From assembly GCF_014201715.1 (NCBI RefSeq), contig NZ_JACHFD010000007.1:124001-188000 (forward strand): a stretch of 64,000 nucleotides of DNA, given 5' to 3'. The stretch is from Haloferula luteola (GTDB lineage Bacteria; Verrucomicrobiota; Verrucomicrobiia; Verrucomicrobiales; Akkermansiaceae). Shown piece by piece: positions 50,349 to 62,900 of the stretch; position 1 is the stretch's first letter; the number at the start of each line of letters is the position of its first letter. Below the pieces are notes generated by a model. That model had not been told where the DNA came from. It worked only from the letters and a program-made list of their open reading frames with translations, and did no database searches. The position numbers and the translations under genes are program-made.

Positions 50349-51746
50349 ATGACTCGTTTCACCCTTTTGCTGGCGCTGCTTGGCGGCGCGATTTGGACTC
50401 CCGTGAAAGCCGCCGAACCCACCCGCAGCCTGCACGCGTTGCAGGAGGATTTTGTGAACTTGCGATTTGGTATGTTCATTCACTTCAACATGCCGACGTT
50501 TTTCCCGGGGGATTGGCCGGATCCGGATGCTTCTCCGGAGGCCTTCACGCCCCGGCATCTTGACTGTGACCAGTGGGCAGAGGCGGCGGTTTCCGCACAC
50601 ATGAGTTATGGTTGCCTGACCACCAAACATCATAGCGGATTCTGTATTTGGGACACGAGGACGACGGATTACAGTTCGATGCATAGCCCAGTGAAACGGG
50701 ATGTGGTGAAGGAGTATGTGGAGGCCTTCCGCAAGAGGGGGTTGAAGACGATGCTCTATTATTCGATGCTCGACACGCATCACCGGATTCGCCCGGGTCA
50801 CATCAAGCCGGAGAATACGGAGATGATTCTGCAGCAGCTCACCGAGTTGCTGACGCATTATGGGGAGATCGATGCGTTGGTGATTGATGGCTGGGACGCG
50901 CCGTGGTCTCGGATTTCTTATGAGGAGATTCCGTTCGAGCGCATTTATCTGCACATCAAGTCCCTGCAGCCGAATTGCTTGGTGATGGACTTGAATGCCG
51001 CGAAGTATCCCGCGGATGCTCTCTTTTACGGGGATATCAAGCCGTACGAACAAAACGCTGGGCAGCACATCTCTAAGGAGACCAACCGGCTGCCGGCGAT
51101 GTCTTGCTTGCCGTTGAATGGGGCATGGTTTTGGGAGCCGCGCTTTCCCGAGGAGCCGGTCAAAGATCCCCAGGAGTTGGTGGAAAAGAATTTGCGTCCC
51201 TTCAATGAGGCCTACTGCAATTTTATGCTCAACGTTTCGCCGAATGCCGATGGCAAGCTTGATGACAATGCGTTGGTGGCGTTGAAGGAGATGGGCGAGA
51301 TGTGGGAGCCCTCGAAAAAGCGAATCCGGGTTCCGGACGGGATCGCGCCGATTGTGGCGTCGAACTTGGCCAAGGGGCGACCGGCAGAGTCGAGTTGGAG
51401 CGATGACATGTGGATCATGGATTTTGCGAACGACGATGATTTCGGGACATCGTGGATCTCGCACCCTTCCGTGGAGAAGCCATGGTGGGAGGTGGAGCTA
51501 GGGAAGGGAACCCGGTTCAACATGATCACTTTGTTTGAAGCCGAGCCGCGGGTCGAGTCCTACAAGCTTGAGTTCTGGGACGGAAGTCATTGGAAAACGT
51601 TGGCAGCAGGCCGCGGTGAGAAGCAGGGGAGGCTGACGGTGCATCGCTTTGAGGAGGTCGAAGCCGAGAAGGTGCGAATTGAGATCGAGAAGTTTCACGC
51701 GCCTCCGGTGATTGCTGAATTCGGGGTCTACCACGAGACTCGCTGA
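50349..51746 (+). CDS. GH29 alpha-L-fucosidase with F5/8-like module
   Basis: A 465-residue secreted enzyme. Signal peptide MTRFTLLLALLGGAIWTPVKA. GH29 barrel: FGMFIHFNMPTFFPGDW, YGCLTTKHHSGFCIWDT, LKTMLYYSMLDTHHR, nucleophile Asp in DALVIDGWDAPW, CNFMLNVSPNADGKL. From about residue 330 an F5/8-type (discoidin) beta-sandwich follows (GRPAESSWSDDMW ... TSWISHPSVEKPWWEVELG ... VESYKLEFWDG). It releases terminal alpha-fucose. A probable terminator is at 51801-51825. The divergent AraC gene is the likely regulator. Confidence 0.93.
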   Translation: MTRFTLLLALLGGAIWTPVKAAEPTRSLHALQEDFVNLRFGMFIHFNMPTFFPGDWPDPDASPEAFTPRHLDCDQWAEAAVSAHMSYGCLTTKHHSGFCIWDTRTTDYSSMHSPVKRDVVKEYVEAFRKRGLKTMLYYSMLDTHHRIRPGHIKPENTEMILQQLTELLTHYGEIDALVIDGWDAPWSRISYEEIPFERIYLHIKSLQPNCLVMDLNAAKYPADALFYGDIKPYEQNAGQHISKETNRLPAMSCLPLNGAWFWEPRFPEEPVKDPQELVEKNLRPFNEAYCNFMLNVSPNADGKLDDNALVALKEMGEMWEPSKKRIRVPDGIAPIVASNLAKGRPAESSWSDDMWIMDFANDDDFGTSWISHPSVEKPWWEVELGKGTRFNMITLFEAEPRVESYKLEFWDGSHWKTLAAGRGEKQGRLTVHRFEEVEAEKVRIEIEKFHAPPVIAEFGVYHETR

Positions 51747-51800
51747 GCCGACTTCTCAGCGGGGGGGAACTGTGGGGAAACTGACACAGAATTCAGGTAG

Positions 51801-51825
51801 CGTCCCCCGTGACTGGGGGACGTTT
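51801..51825 (+). terminator. intrinsic terminator after GH29
   Basis: CGTCCCCC (51801-51808) and GGGGGACG (51815-51822) form a perfect 8-base stem with a 6-base loop, followed by TTTATC. A second stem, CGCTGAG/CTCAGCG at 51741-51761, overlaps the GH29 stop. The terminator ends only 9 bases before the ATG of the next gene. Confidence 0.75.
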
Positions 51826-51833
51826 ATCGGGGG

Positions 51834-53324
51834 ATGTGGAGATGGTTGATGTTGGTAGGGATCCTCGCGGTGACGGGAGGGAGTTGCGGTGCGGAAGAAG
51901 GCACAGCGGCAGGCATTTTGAGTCGGGGAACGTCCGCTGCGACGCCGTGGTTTGTGGTGGAAGGTAAGGAGCCGGGACCGTTGGTGGTGATCAGCGGCGG
52001 AGTGCACGGGGATGAGCCGGCGGGAGCGCGCGCTGCCGAACAGGTCCGCCACTGGAAGATCCAAAAGGGACGATTATTGGTGCTGCCGCGCGCGAATGTG
52101 ACGGCGCTCGCGGCCGGAAAGAGGAAGATTCCTGGGGAAAATCGTGATCTGAATCGGAGTTTTCCGAAGGCTGGCGAGCAAGGAATGGCAGAGGGGACGA
52201 TCGCGGAATCGATCTGGGAGTGGCTGCAAGCGCAGCGACCGGATTGGGTGATCGATCTCCACGAAGGCTACGACTTTCATGGACGGCAACCGGCGTCGGT
52301 CGGGTCGAGTATTATTGAGGCGGGAGGGAGTGAGGTGGAGGCGATGGTGCCGTTGATGTTGGAGGCGGTGAATGCGGAGATTGTCGATCCCCAGCGGAAG
52401 TTTCAGCACCTGCATCCGCCCGTGAATGGGAGTCTTGCGAGGGCTGCTGCGGCGCACTTGGGATGCCACGCAATGATCTTGGAAACCACGACGCGGGATC
52501 AGGCGCTCTCGCTTCGGGTGCGGCAGCATCGGACGATGCTGAAAGTGTTGCTGGAGGAGTTGGGGATGTTGGCAACGGATGCGCCAGATTATCCGCGTCC
52601 CCGGGAGGGAGCGTTTGCTGTTGCGTTGTTTGATGATGCGGGCGCGAGTGGATCGGGGCCGCAGCAGGTCGAAGCGACCTTAAGCAAGGTGCAGGGTGCC
52701 GAGGTGTGGAGGGTCGGCGGTGACGATGTGCGCGATGGCGCCTTGGCAGGTTTCGATTTGGTGGTGTTCCCAGGTGGGAGTGCCAGCCGCCAAGCCGAGG
52801 CATTGGGGGAAGGAGGTCGTGAGAAAGTCAGGACGTTTGTGCGGGAGGGAGGAGGGTATGCCGGAATTTGCGCGGGTGCCTATTTGGCGGCGACGAATTA
52901 TTCATGGTCGCTGGGGATCAGCAATCATCGCACCTTCTGCGAGATGAGAGAAGTGCCCGGTCAGGGGGAGAAGAGCATGTGGTACCGAGGTCCGTCCTCG
53001 ACCGTGGAAATGGAACTGACGGAGGAAGGCAGGAAAATGATGGGGAACATTTCGGGCGAATTGGGAGTCCGCTATCACAATGGGCCGATCATGTCGCCCG
53101 CGGGCGAGAGCGATTTGCCGGAGTTTCGGGTGTTGGCGCGATTCCGAAGTGAGGTCTCCCATTATGCGGTGCAGGAAGGAACCATGGAAGGAACGCCAGC
53201 GATTTTAGCAACGGAATGTGGAAGGGGGCGCGTGGTGTGCATCAGCCCTCATCCTGAATCGACGCCGGAATGGCGTCCAATGATGGCTCGATCATTGAGT
53301 TGGGCGGGTCGACAAGATGGGTGA
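51834..53324 (+). CDS. fusion of AstE/AspA-like zinc deacylase and BPL_N amidotransferase-like domain
   Basis: A 496-residue secreted or membrane-attached protein (signal MWRWLMLVGILAVTGGSC; ATG 51849 is also possible). The first half is an M14/AspA-type zinc hydrolase: GGVHGDEPAG (H58, E61), RDLNRSFP (substrate loop), IDLHEGYDFH (H143), and Glu in AMILETTT (E217). From about residue 258 a class I glutamine-amidotransferase-like BPL_N domain follows: AVALFDDAGASG, FDLVVFPGGSAS, GGGYAGICAGAYLAA with Cys346 at the nucleophilic elbow, and CISPHPEST. It is the first gene of a three-gene unit. The substrate is unknown, an amidated or acylated cell-wall compound being possible. Confidence 0.85.
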   Translation: MWRWLMLVGILAVTGGSCGAEEGTAAGILSRGTSAATPWFVVEGKEPGPLVVISGGVHGDEPAGARAAEQVRHWKIQKGRLLVLPRANVTALAAGKRKIPGENRDLNRSFPKAGEQGMAEGTIAESIWEWLQAQRPDWVIDLHEGYDFHGRQPASVGSSIIEAGGSEVEAMVPLMLEAVNAEIVDPQRKFQHLHPPVNGSLARAAAAHLGCHAMILETTTRDQALSLRVRQHRTMLKVLLEELGMLATDAPDYPRPREGAFAVALFDDAGASGSGPQQVEATLSKVQGAEVWRVGGDDVRDGALAGFDLVVFPGGSASRQAEALGEGGREKVRTFVREGGGYAGICAGAYLAATNYSWSLGISNHRTFCEMREVPGQGEKSMWYRGPSSTVEMELTEEGRKMMGNISGELGVRYHNGPIMSPAGESDLPEFRVLARFRSEVSHYAVQEGTMEGTPAILATECGRGRVVCISPHPESTPEWRPMMARSLSWAGRQDG

Positions 53325-53380
53325 GAAAGTTGGAAATTCTGAGAGGGTTTCGGAAGGAAGGTGGGTAAAGATCGACTGCC

Positions 53381-54226
53381 ATGATGCAAATTTTGAGGAA
53401 CTGCCTAGTCGCTGGATGGGTCTGCGGAGTTGTGGCCGGCGAGGAGCAAGCATGGGAGCCATTGTTTGTGGGTGTGGAGCACCGTGAGGTGACGCTGGAG
53501 AAACCTCGCAAGGTGAAAATCCATGAGGTGCGGGTCGATACTCAAGCCTCTGGAGTTCGGTTTTTTGTGACTCCCTCGAATGGAGACAAGCCGGGTGAGG
53601 TCGATGGAAGGGTGACGGGAGCCTTTTTGGAGGAGTTTGGCCTGGAGGTGGCAATCAATGGTTCGGCCTTCGATCCGGTAACCACTCCCGGCAAGCCTCT
53701 CGATATCCTGGGGCTTTCCATCGCAGATGGTGAAACGGTGAGTCCCGTAGATCTGGCGAGCGGGAATCCCGTTTTCTGGGTAGGGCGAGACGGGCGAGCG
53801 CATGTGGCGACGGACGAGGAGGCCATTGTTGAAGTTGCGAAGGACCCGCAAGTCGTGGTGGCATTGCAGGGCCACTATGGGAGGAATGCGGTGTTGGTGG
53901 ATGATGCCAAGGTGGTGAGTGAGGGGCGCGACATCCATCCGCGGACGGCCGTGGGGGTCTCGAAGGATGGTCGATGGGTGCATGGTGTGGTGGTGGACGG
54001 TCGGCAACCTGGCTATAGCGAGGGCATGTCTCTAGTGGAGTTGGCGGAGTGGATGAAAGAGGCCGGGATCTGGGATGCGATGAATCTCGATGGTGGGGGA
54101 TCGACGACTTTGGTGATTGCGGATGAGGCCGGAAAAGCCCGGGTGCTGAATCGGCCATCCGGGAGGCGACAGCGGAGTGTGGGGAACCATTTGGGGGTTC
54201 GAGCGGCTCGATTGACCGAGCGATGA
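53381..54226 (+). CDS. NAGPA-type phosphodiester glycosidase
   Basis: A 281-residue secreted protein with signal MMQILRNCLVAGWVCGVVAG. It fits the phosphodiester glycosidase (NAGPA/DUF2233) family: VAINGSAFDPVTTPGKPLDILGL, ALQGHYGRNAVLVDD, HPRTAVGVSKDGRWVHGVVVDGRQPGYS and the signature WDAMNLDGGGSTTL. Family members cut GlcNAc-1-phosphodiester or similar sugar-phosphate bonds. It follows the deacylase fusion with a gap of 56 bases and precedes the small protein by 43, so the three are probably an operon. Confidence 0.9.
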   Translation: MMQILRNCLVAGWVCGVVAGEEQAWEPLFVGVEHREVTLEKPRKVKIHEVRVDTQASGVRFFVTPSNGDKPGEVDGRVTGAFLEEFGLEVAINGSAFDPVTTPGKPLDILGLSIADGETVSPVDLASGNPVFWVGRDGRAHVATDEEAIVEVAKDPQVVVALQGHYGRNAVLVDDAKVVSEGRDIHPRTAVGVSKDGRWVHGVVVDGRQPGYSEGMSLVELAEWMKEAGIWDAMNLDGGGSTTLVIADEAGKARVLNRPSGRRQRSVGNHLGVRAARLTER

Positions 54227-54269
54227 TCAAGAGGATTTTCTGCTGGAAGGTCTTCGGGAATTCCTTAGC

Positions 54270-54899
54270 GTGAGTGCTATGGAGATCCTGAAGGGAGTCT
54301 TGGTAGGGGCCTTGGGTGGGTTGGTGAGTTCGTGTTTTGCACTGCGCGGGACGAAGCACACTTACGTTTCAGGTGGGCAGGCGACGGTGGCGGGTGCGGA
54401 GCTGACGATGGCATTTCGGCCGGAGGGGAGTCGATCCGGCTCGGTGATGGTTTCCGCGATGGTGGTGGGTGGAGGAATGGCAACGCTCGAAGGCCCCTTT
54501 TCATGGAGGGTGGTGGCTGTGGGAACCGCAGGGGTGCATGAAGGGCTGGTGGTGCATCGGGTTCGCACGCGCACGACGAAGTCTGGACGTGACGAGTGGT
54601 ATCCCTCTGCGGAATTGGGACGGAAGGCGGAATTCCGGCCATGGAAGGACCATGGGGGAAAGGTGCGCGCTCGGTACCCGATCCCCGGGCTGCTTAAGGT
54701 ACAGCCCGAGGAGGACGGGAAGTTGGAGATGTGGGTGGATTTGAGTGTGAGAACGCGTTCGGGTGACACCCGAAAGACGGTTCACTTCGAGCTCGATCCC
54801 GCGGTGAAGGATGCGAGTCAGGTCGTCTTTTTGCCGAAGGAGGTGGTAGAGAGTTTCGGCCGGGAATGGGAGGATTGGGACGACCCGTTGTGGGAGTGA
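54270..54899 (+). CDS. hypothetical exported protein
   Basis: A 209-residue protein starting at GTG 54270 or ATG 54279 (MEILKGVLVGALGGLVSSC). LGGLVSSC is near a lipobox, so a lipoprotein is possible. The rest is beta-rich (GGQATVAGAELTMAFRPEG, GFVHRVRTRTTKSG type strands, LEMWVDLSVRTRSGDTRKTVHF) with an acidic, Trp-rich end (EWEDWDDPLWE). No family is recognised. It is third in the unit with the deacylase fusion and the phosphodiester glycosidase, which may give a clue to its role in the cell wall or envelope. Confidence 0.6.
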   Translation: MSAMEILKGVLVGALGGLVSSCFALRGTKHTYVSGGQATVAGAELTMAFRPEGSRSGSVMVSAMVVGGGMATLEGPFSWRVVAVGTAGVHEGLVVHRVRTRTTKSGRDEWYPSAELGRKAEFRPWKDHGGKVRARYPIPGLLKVQPEEDGKLEMWVDLSVRTRSGDTRKTVHFELDPAVKDASQVVFLPKEVVESFGREWEDWDDPLWE

Positions 54900-54903
54900 T
54901 CCC

Positions 54904-55623
54904 TCACTTTTCTCCTAGGTAGCAGGCGAAGACGCTGTTTCGGTGAAGAATATCCCAGTGGGAGAAGCCGCATTGCTCAAGCAACCGAATTTGATAGGGA
55001 AGGGAGCGTGGGGAGTCTTCTTGATCGATGTAGGCAAAGACCCGGTCGCGATAGTCTTCTCCGCCGAGCGTTGTGAGGTAATCCCCGTAGTTTTGCCACA
55101 TCTTTGCTTGCACCCTCGGATCATCGAACTCGACGAGGTCGGCAACGTAGAGCCTTCCTCCCGGGCGGAGCCAGCGATGAAGTTGGCGAAACACGTGAGA
55201 CCAATCGTCATCCTCCCGCAAGTGGTGCAGGACGGCTCCGGCGAGGATGGCATCAAAGGAGTTCTCGGGAAGTTCGAGGTCGCGGAGATCGGAGGCGAGC
55301 GTGTGGATGGCTGTGGCGCCAGCATCGGCGACGCGTTTTCGTGCCCGCTCCAACATCGGTGTGCTGAGGTCGACGAGGGTGCAGTCCATGGTTCCGCATT
55401 CCTGCATCACGCGCAGGGTGAAATTGCCGGCACCACAACCGAGGTCGAGGAGGCGGTCTCCTGAGCGGAGGTGGGTGGAGGCGGTATGGGCCACGCGGTC
55501 GAGGACGAGGGGGGCATCGAGAGTGGCTTGTTGTCCGGTTTCTAGTTGGCTGAAGCGGTCGACATCGGCATCGAATCGGGCCCGGATTTCGTCGAGGGAG
55601 GATTTGCGTGAAAGGGGTGTCAT
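54904..55623 (-). CDS. class I SAM-dependent methyltransferase
   Basis: A 239-residue enzyme, start at ATG 55623 (MTPLSRKSSLDEI). Motif I is LLDLGCGAGNFTL, motif II-like LVDLSTPMLERARKR, then LELPENSFDAILAGAVLHHL and LRPGGRLYVADLVEFDD. The late segment DYRDRVFAYIDQEDSPRSL and LLEQCGFSHWDILHRN closes the fold. It acts on a small molecule; the identity is unknown. It is divergent from a LysR gene 70 bases away, so it is likely under that control. Confidence 0.87.
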   Translation of the reverse strand: MTPLSRKSSLDEIRARFDADVDRFSQLETGQQATLDAPLVLDRVAHTASTHLRSGDRLLDLGCGAGNFTLRVMQECGTMDCTLVDLSTPMLERARKRVADAGATAIHTLASDLRDLELPENSFDAILAGAVLHHLREDDDWSHVFRQLHRWLRPGGRLYVADLVEFDDPRVQAKMWQNYGDYLTTLGGEDYRDRVFAYIDQEDSPRSLPYQIRLLEQCGFSHWDILHRNSVFACYLGEK

Positions 55624-55669
55624 GCAGAGAGGATGCCGTGATTTGGCTAATACCAGAATTGCTAATTGA

Positions 55670-55684
55670 GCATCGAATTGATGC
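55670..55684. promoter_or_regulatory. LysR-type dyad between methyltransferase and lysR
   Basis: GCATC-GAATT-GATGC is a perfect 5-base dyad with a 5-base spacer, 10 bases before the LysR start and inside the 70-base divergent promoter region. LysR regulators commonly bind such a site before their own gene. Confidence 0.5.
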
Positions 55685-55693
55685 AAAAAACGT

Positions 55694-56602
55694 ATGAATC
55701 GACCGAGCGTTCGCGAGTTGGAATGTTTCGTGGCAGTGGCGGAAGAGTTGAGCTTCAGTCGCGCCGCGGTGAGGATGCATTTGAGTCAGCCTCCGTTGTC
55801 GAGGCAGGTGCGATCATTGGAGGAGCGACTGGGTTGCCGATTGTTTGAGCGGGATACGCGGAAGGTGACGCTGACTCCCGCGGGAGAGAAGTTGTTGCAA
55901 GAAGTCCGGCCGTGGTTGGGTGGATTGGATCGGATGGTGGACGAGGTGAAACGATTTGCGGCGGGGGAGACCACGCGTCTGCGTTTGGGATTTGTCGGTG
56001 CGCTTTTGGATGAAGATTTGGCGGGGGTGCTGGCTAAGTTCCGGGAGGGGCGGCCGAACTGTCAGGTGCAGCTGGAGGATCTTTCGCCGGCGGACCAAGA
56101 GTTGGCGTTGCAGGAGGGACGGATCGATGGGGCTCTGATTGGGGAGAGGCCGGCGAAGTTGTCTCAGGAATGGGTGTCGTTCACCTGGAAGCGTGAGCCA
56201 TTGGTGGTGGTTTTGCCGAAGGGGCATCGCTGGGAGGATGAGCCATCGCTGAAGCTGGCGCAGCTGCGGGAGGAGCGTTGGGTGATGGTGGCGCGTGAGG
56301 GCGCCCCTGCATTTCGTCGGCAATTCGACGAGTGGTGTCGCCAGGCAGGTTTCGGGCCGCAGATCGTCCACGAGTCGAAACGGGTCGCTGCGGTGCTGAC
56401 CTGGGTGGCGGCGAATCAGGGGATCAGCCTCGTGCCATCCGGGCTCACACGGATGCTCGATGCGGCTGTGGTGTTTCTCCCTCTGGTGGGAAAGCCCCGG
56501 CCGGTGTTGGCGCACGGCTTTGTCTATCGGCGCACGGCAAAGAACCCGGCGCTGCGGGAGTGGGTGAAGCTGCTGCGAGGATTTTCGATGGAGCCTCCTT
56601 AG
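55694..56602 (+). CDS. LysR-family transcriptional regulator
   Basis: A 302-residue protein. N-terminal winged helix: MNRPSVRELECFVAVAEEL, AAVRMHLSQPPLSRQVRSLE, GCRLFERDTRKVTLTPAG. The C-terminal half is the periplasmic-binding-protein-like effector domain (LRLGFVGALLDED, GRIDGALIGERPAK, EWVSFTWKREPLVVVLPKGH, WVAANQGISLVPSGLTRM). The divergent methyltransferase gene is the obvious target; a dyad at 55670-55684 lies in between. A bidirectional hairpin follows the stop. Confidence 0.94.
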   Translation: MNRPSVRELECFVAVAEELSFSRAAVRMHLSQPPLSRQVRSLEERLGCRLFERDTRKVTLTPAGEKLLQEVRPWLGGLDRMVDEVKRFAAGETTRLRLGFVGALLDEDLAGVLAKFREGRPNCQVQLEDLSPADQELALQEGRIDGALIGERPAKLSQEWVSFTWKREPLVVVLPKGHRWEDEPSLKLAQLREERWVMVAREGAPAFRRQFDEWCRQAGFGPQIVHESKRVAAVLTWVAANQGISLVPSGLTRMLDAAVVFLPLVGKPRPVLAHGFVYRRTAKNPALREWVKLLRGFSMEPP

Positions 56603-56611
56603 AGGATGGCG

Positions 56612-56643
56612 AGCCTTCCGGAGGGCCATCCGGAAGGCTTTGC
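56612..56643. terminator. bidirectional terminator between lysR and katG
   Basis: AGCCTTCCGG (56612-56621) and CCGGAAGGCT (56630-56639) form a perfect 10-base stem with an 8-base loop, followed by TTTGC. It sits in the 51 bases between two convergent genes and can serve both. Confidence 0.75.
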
Positions 56644-56653
56644 ATGAGGTGGC

Positions 56654-59092
<2,439 letters not shown>

Positions 59093-59126
59093 TCATGCCA
59101 GAGGAATCGCAGGGAGGATGGGAGCG

Positions 59127-59816
59127 ATGAGAATGGCGGTGCACGGATTCAAAGGTTTGATGCGCGAGCAGGGCGTGCTGGTGGGGTTGATGGCCCTGAT
59201 GGTGGGCTCTTTTTTGGTGCAGATTTTCGGTCCGGCGCGCTACGAAATGGCAGGGGTTTTGGTGCCGGCAAAAGTGATCGACAGTTTTCACCATGTGCGT
59301 GCTGGCCAAGGAGATGTGGCCGATGCGTGGCAGTTTTTCACTTTGCTGAGTTATGCCTTTCTCCATGGGGACGGATTCCACCTGACGGGGAATCTTTTGT
59401 ATTTCTGGGGGTTTGGCGCGTTGGTTTCGGAGCTGTTGGGATGGCGTTGGATGCTGGGGATTTTTTTCATGACGGCAGTAGCGGCTGGGTTGGTGCATCT
59501 TGGATTGAATCGGTCCGATTTGATTCCGACTCTGGGCGCTTCCGGGGCGGTCTCGGGGTTCATGGGTGCTTACCTGGGGATGGCGTTGCGGTGGCATCTG
59601 CCCAATCCTCACATTTGGCCGATGGCGGAGCCGGTACCTCCGCACTATCTGGCTCTCCTGGCGGGGGGATTTGTGGTGATGGACTACTACTCGCAGTTTT
59701 CTGGCTCGGAGGAGGGCATTGCCTTTGGTGCGCACATTGGAGGTTTCACGATGGGGTTGGTGTTGACGGCCTTGGTGGTCCCGAAGCCTGCCCTCGCAGG
59801 GAAGCGGATCGGGTAG
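59127..59816 (+). CDS. rhomboid-family intramembrane serine protease
   Basis: A 229-residue membrane protein with six transmembrane segments. The catalytic pair is Ser139 in LGASGAVSGFMGAYLG and His203 in FGAHIGGFTMG; the HxxxN oxyanion motif HLTGN (H85, N89) is in place. The start at 59127 has AGGGAGG 9 bases upstream; ATGs at 59118 and 59133 are also in frame. Rhomboids cut membrane proteins near the outer leaflet. Its target is unknown. The C-terminus is short and has no cytoplasmic extension. Confidence 0.93.
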   Translation: MRMAVHGFKGLMREQGVLVGLMALMVGSFLVQIFGPARYEMAGVLVPAKVIDSFHHVRAGQGDVADAWQFFTLLSYAFLHGDGFHLTGNLLYFWGFGALVSELLGWRWMLGIFFMTAVAAGLVHLGLNRSDLIPTLGASGAVSGFMGAYLGMALRWHLPNPHIWPMAEPVPPHYLALLAGGFVVMDYYSQFSGSEEGIAFGAHIGGFTMGLVLTALVVPKPALAGKRIG

Positions 59817-59952
59817 ATCGAGTGGAGGTTGAGGAAAATTTGTGCGGCATGTCGGGTGCCGGGCACAGAAACGGCACGAGGGGATCAATCCATTTGATTC
59901 CGGTCCGGCTTCCGGTTGCGATGTCTCAAAGGAGTACTTCCTACCCGTCGTC

Positions 59953-62900
59953 ATGTTTGCTCGGAAAATCCTGACTGCCCTCACCATGCTTGCCGCCGCT
60001 GCTTCCAGCGTATCTGCCCAGACGCCTCCCGATTGGGAAAACAAAGAGGTGTTTCGCGTTCATAAGGAAGCTCCGCACGCGGTGAAGATGCCTTTCCCGG
60101 ATGCGCGAAGTGCGCGCACGATGTCGAGGATGGAGAGTCCGTGGTGCCAGATGCTGAATGGGGATTGGCAATTCTCTTGGGTGCCGGAGCCGTCCCAGCG
60201 TCCCATGGGATTCGAAAAGCCTGACTTTGATGCCTCGGGGTGGGACACTTTGGCGGTGCCATCGTGTGTGGAAATGCACGGCTACGGCACTCCCATCTAT
60301 GTGAGTGCCGGGTATGTTTTCAAGATCGACCCTCCCAAGGTGATGGAGGAGCCCGATCCGAAGTATACTACCTTCAAGGAGCGCAATCCTGTGATGTCGT
60401 ATCGGAAGACTTTCACGCTTCCTGATGCGTGGGAGAACCGGCAGACGATGGTGGTGTTCAATGGAGTGATTTCCGCATTTTACCTGTATGTGAATGGGGA
60501 AAAGGTGGGCTACTCCCAAGATAGCCGCACTCCGGCCGAATTCAATATCACCCCTTACCTGCACGAAGGAGAAAACCTGATCGCGGTGGAGGTCTACCGT
60601 TACAGCGATGGAACCTATTTGGAGGATCAGGATTTCTGGCGATTTTCGGGGATTTTTCGGGATGTGTATCTTTGGTCAGCGGCGGATCTCGATCTGAGGG
60701 ATTTTGAGGTGAAGTCGGGTCTCACGGACGATTTTGAGAGGGGCACCTTTCAGGTGAAAACGACGACTCATCAGGCTGGGGGAGAAGCGGCCGGGTATGC
60801 GATTGAGGGACAACTGACAGACAGGGATGGTGCCACGTTGACGACTTTCCAACTTGCGGGAACGGCGCCCGCCAGAGGGGAAGAGGTCCTTGAGTCGTTG
60901 CCGACGGAATTGGAGATCGAGCCATGGTCAGCGGAGAATCCGAAGCTCTACACACTGCTTTTGACTCTCAAGGACGCGGAAGGAAGGGAGGTCGCCCACT
61001 ACGCGTCGCGGATCGGCTTCCATCGATCGGAGATTCGCGATGGCAATTTGTGGGTGAATGGCCAGCCGGTATTGATCAAGGGGGTGAATCGGCATGATCA
61101 CGACCTACGGACGGCCCAGTATGTCACGGAGGCGAGCATGCTTGCGGATTTGAAGGCGATGAAACGCCTGAATATCAATACGATTCGGACGGCCCATTAT
61201 CCCAACGATCCTCGCTTCCTGGAATGGGTGGACGAGTATGGGTTCTACGTGATCAGTGAAGCGAACATCGAATCGCATGGCATGGGCTACGAGGAGGCTT
61301 CGTTGGCCAAGGATCCAAGTTGGCAAGCCCAGCATCTCGACCGGGTGAAGAACATGGTGGAAGCGTTCAAAAACCATCCATCGATCATTCTTTGGTCCTT
61401 GGGCAATGAGGCCGGCAACGGGATCAATTTTGTCCGTTGTGCGGAGTGGTTGCGTGAGCGCGACCCAAGCCGCCCGATTCATTACGAACAGGGCCGAATG
61501 GATGACTACGTGGATGTGTTTTCGCCGATGTATTATCCGATCGGCCGACTGGAGTCCTGGCTGGAAGAGGAAAAAGCCAAGCCGCTGGGTGAGCGCCGAC
61601 CGATGATCCAGTGCGAATATAGCCACGCCATGGGGAACTCCTGTGGTGGTTTGGCGGATTATTGGGACGCGATTCGCCGCGAGCCGCTTCTTCAGGGCGG
61701 GAGTATCTGGGATTGGAAAGATCAGGGCTTTTTCAAGGAGATGCCGTTTCCTGGTGAGGGCAAACCGGCTCTCGCTGCCTATGATTCCGAGCGCTATTTG
61801 ACGGCCGACGGTAAGCTTCAGGGTTTCGCGTATGGTGGCGACTTCGGAGACTATCCGAATAGTGATAACTTTGCATTCAATGGTGTGGTTCAGGCGGATC
61901 TAACTCCCAATCCCCATGCCAAGGAGGTGTTTCATCAGTATCGCAATTGGGTGGTGACGGCGGTCGATCGCTCCCTTTCCAGTCCGAAGGTCAAGGTGCT
62001 GAATGAGCTGTTCTTCACCACTCAGGAGAATCAGCCCTATCGTTGGTCTCTGTTGGAGGACGGCCGCGTCGTTCAGTCGGGCGAAGCGGTGCTGCCTCGG
62101 GTGGCACCCCAATCGGAAGTGGAGGTGACGGTTCCCGTGGAGGCATTCGAAGCCAAGCCGGGCGCTGAGTATTTCGTGCAATTCGAGTTTTTCCAGGGAG
62201 TGGATCGCCCATGGGCCACGGCAGACTATGTGGTGGCTGTGGAGCAGATTCCGCTGGATGGAGGCGTCCCTGCGAAATCAGAGAAGGTGTCGGGAGTGGC
62301 TCCGCAGATGGCGGTGAAGCAAGGTCGGACGACGATCACTGGTGAGGGCTTTGAGGCGGTCTTCGACGACTCGACGGGGCAATGTGTTGCCTATCGGCTT
62401 GGAGGGCAGGAGATGCTGGCTGGCCCCTTGGAATTGAATTTCTGGCGCCCGCCGACGGACAATGATCGGGGCAGTACGATGCCGAAGGACTGCGAGGTCT
62501 GGAGAGCTGCGGGAGCAGGGGCGACGGTGATTTCGCGAAGCCAAAAGGCCGAAGAGGGAGCGGTGGAATTGACCTATACATTGAAGATTCCTGTGGGCGA
62601 GAGCACGGCGGTGTGGAGCTATCGCGTTGCCAGTGGTGGAGCGCTTGAAGTGAAGCTTCATTTTACGCCGAAAGGGGAGAAGTTGCCGGTATTGCCGCGG
62701 GTGGGGATGAGCTGTGCTTTGATGCCCGAATATTCGGAATGGAGTTGGTATGGTCGCGGTCCAGAGGAGAACTACGTCGATCGGAATACCGGGACGATGG
62801 TGGGAGTATGGTCGGGGTCGGTGACGAAGCTCTGGTTCCCTTATGGTGAACCTGGCGAAACGGCCAACCGGACCGGGATCCGATGGAGTCGTTTTACACG

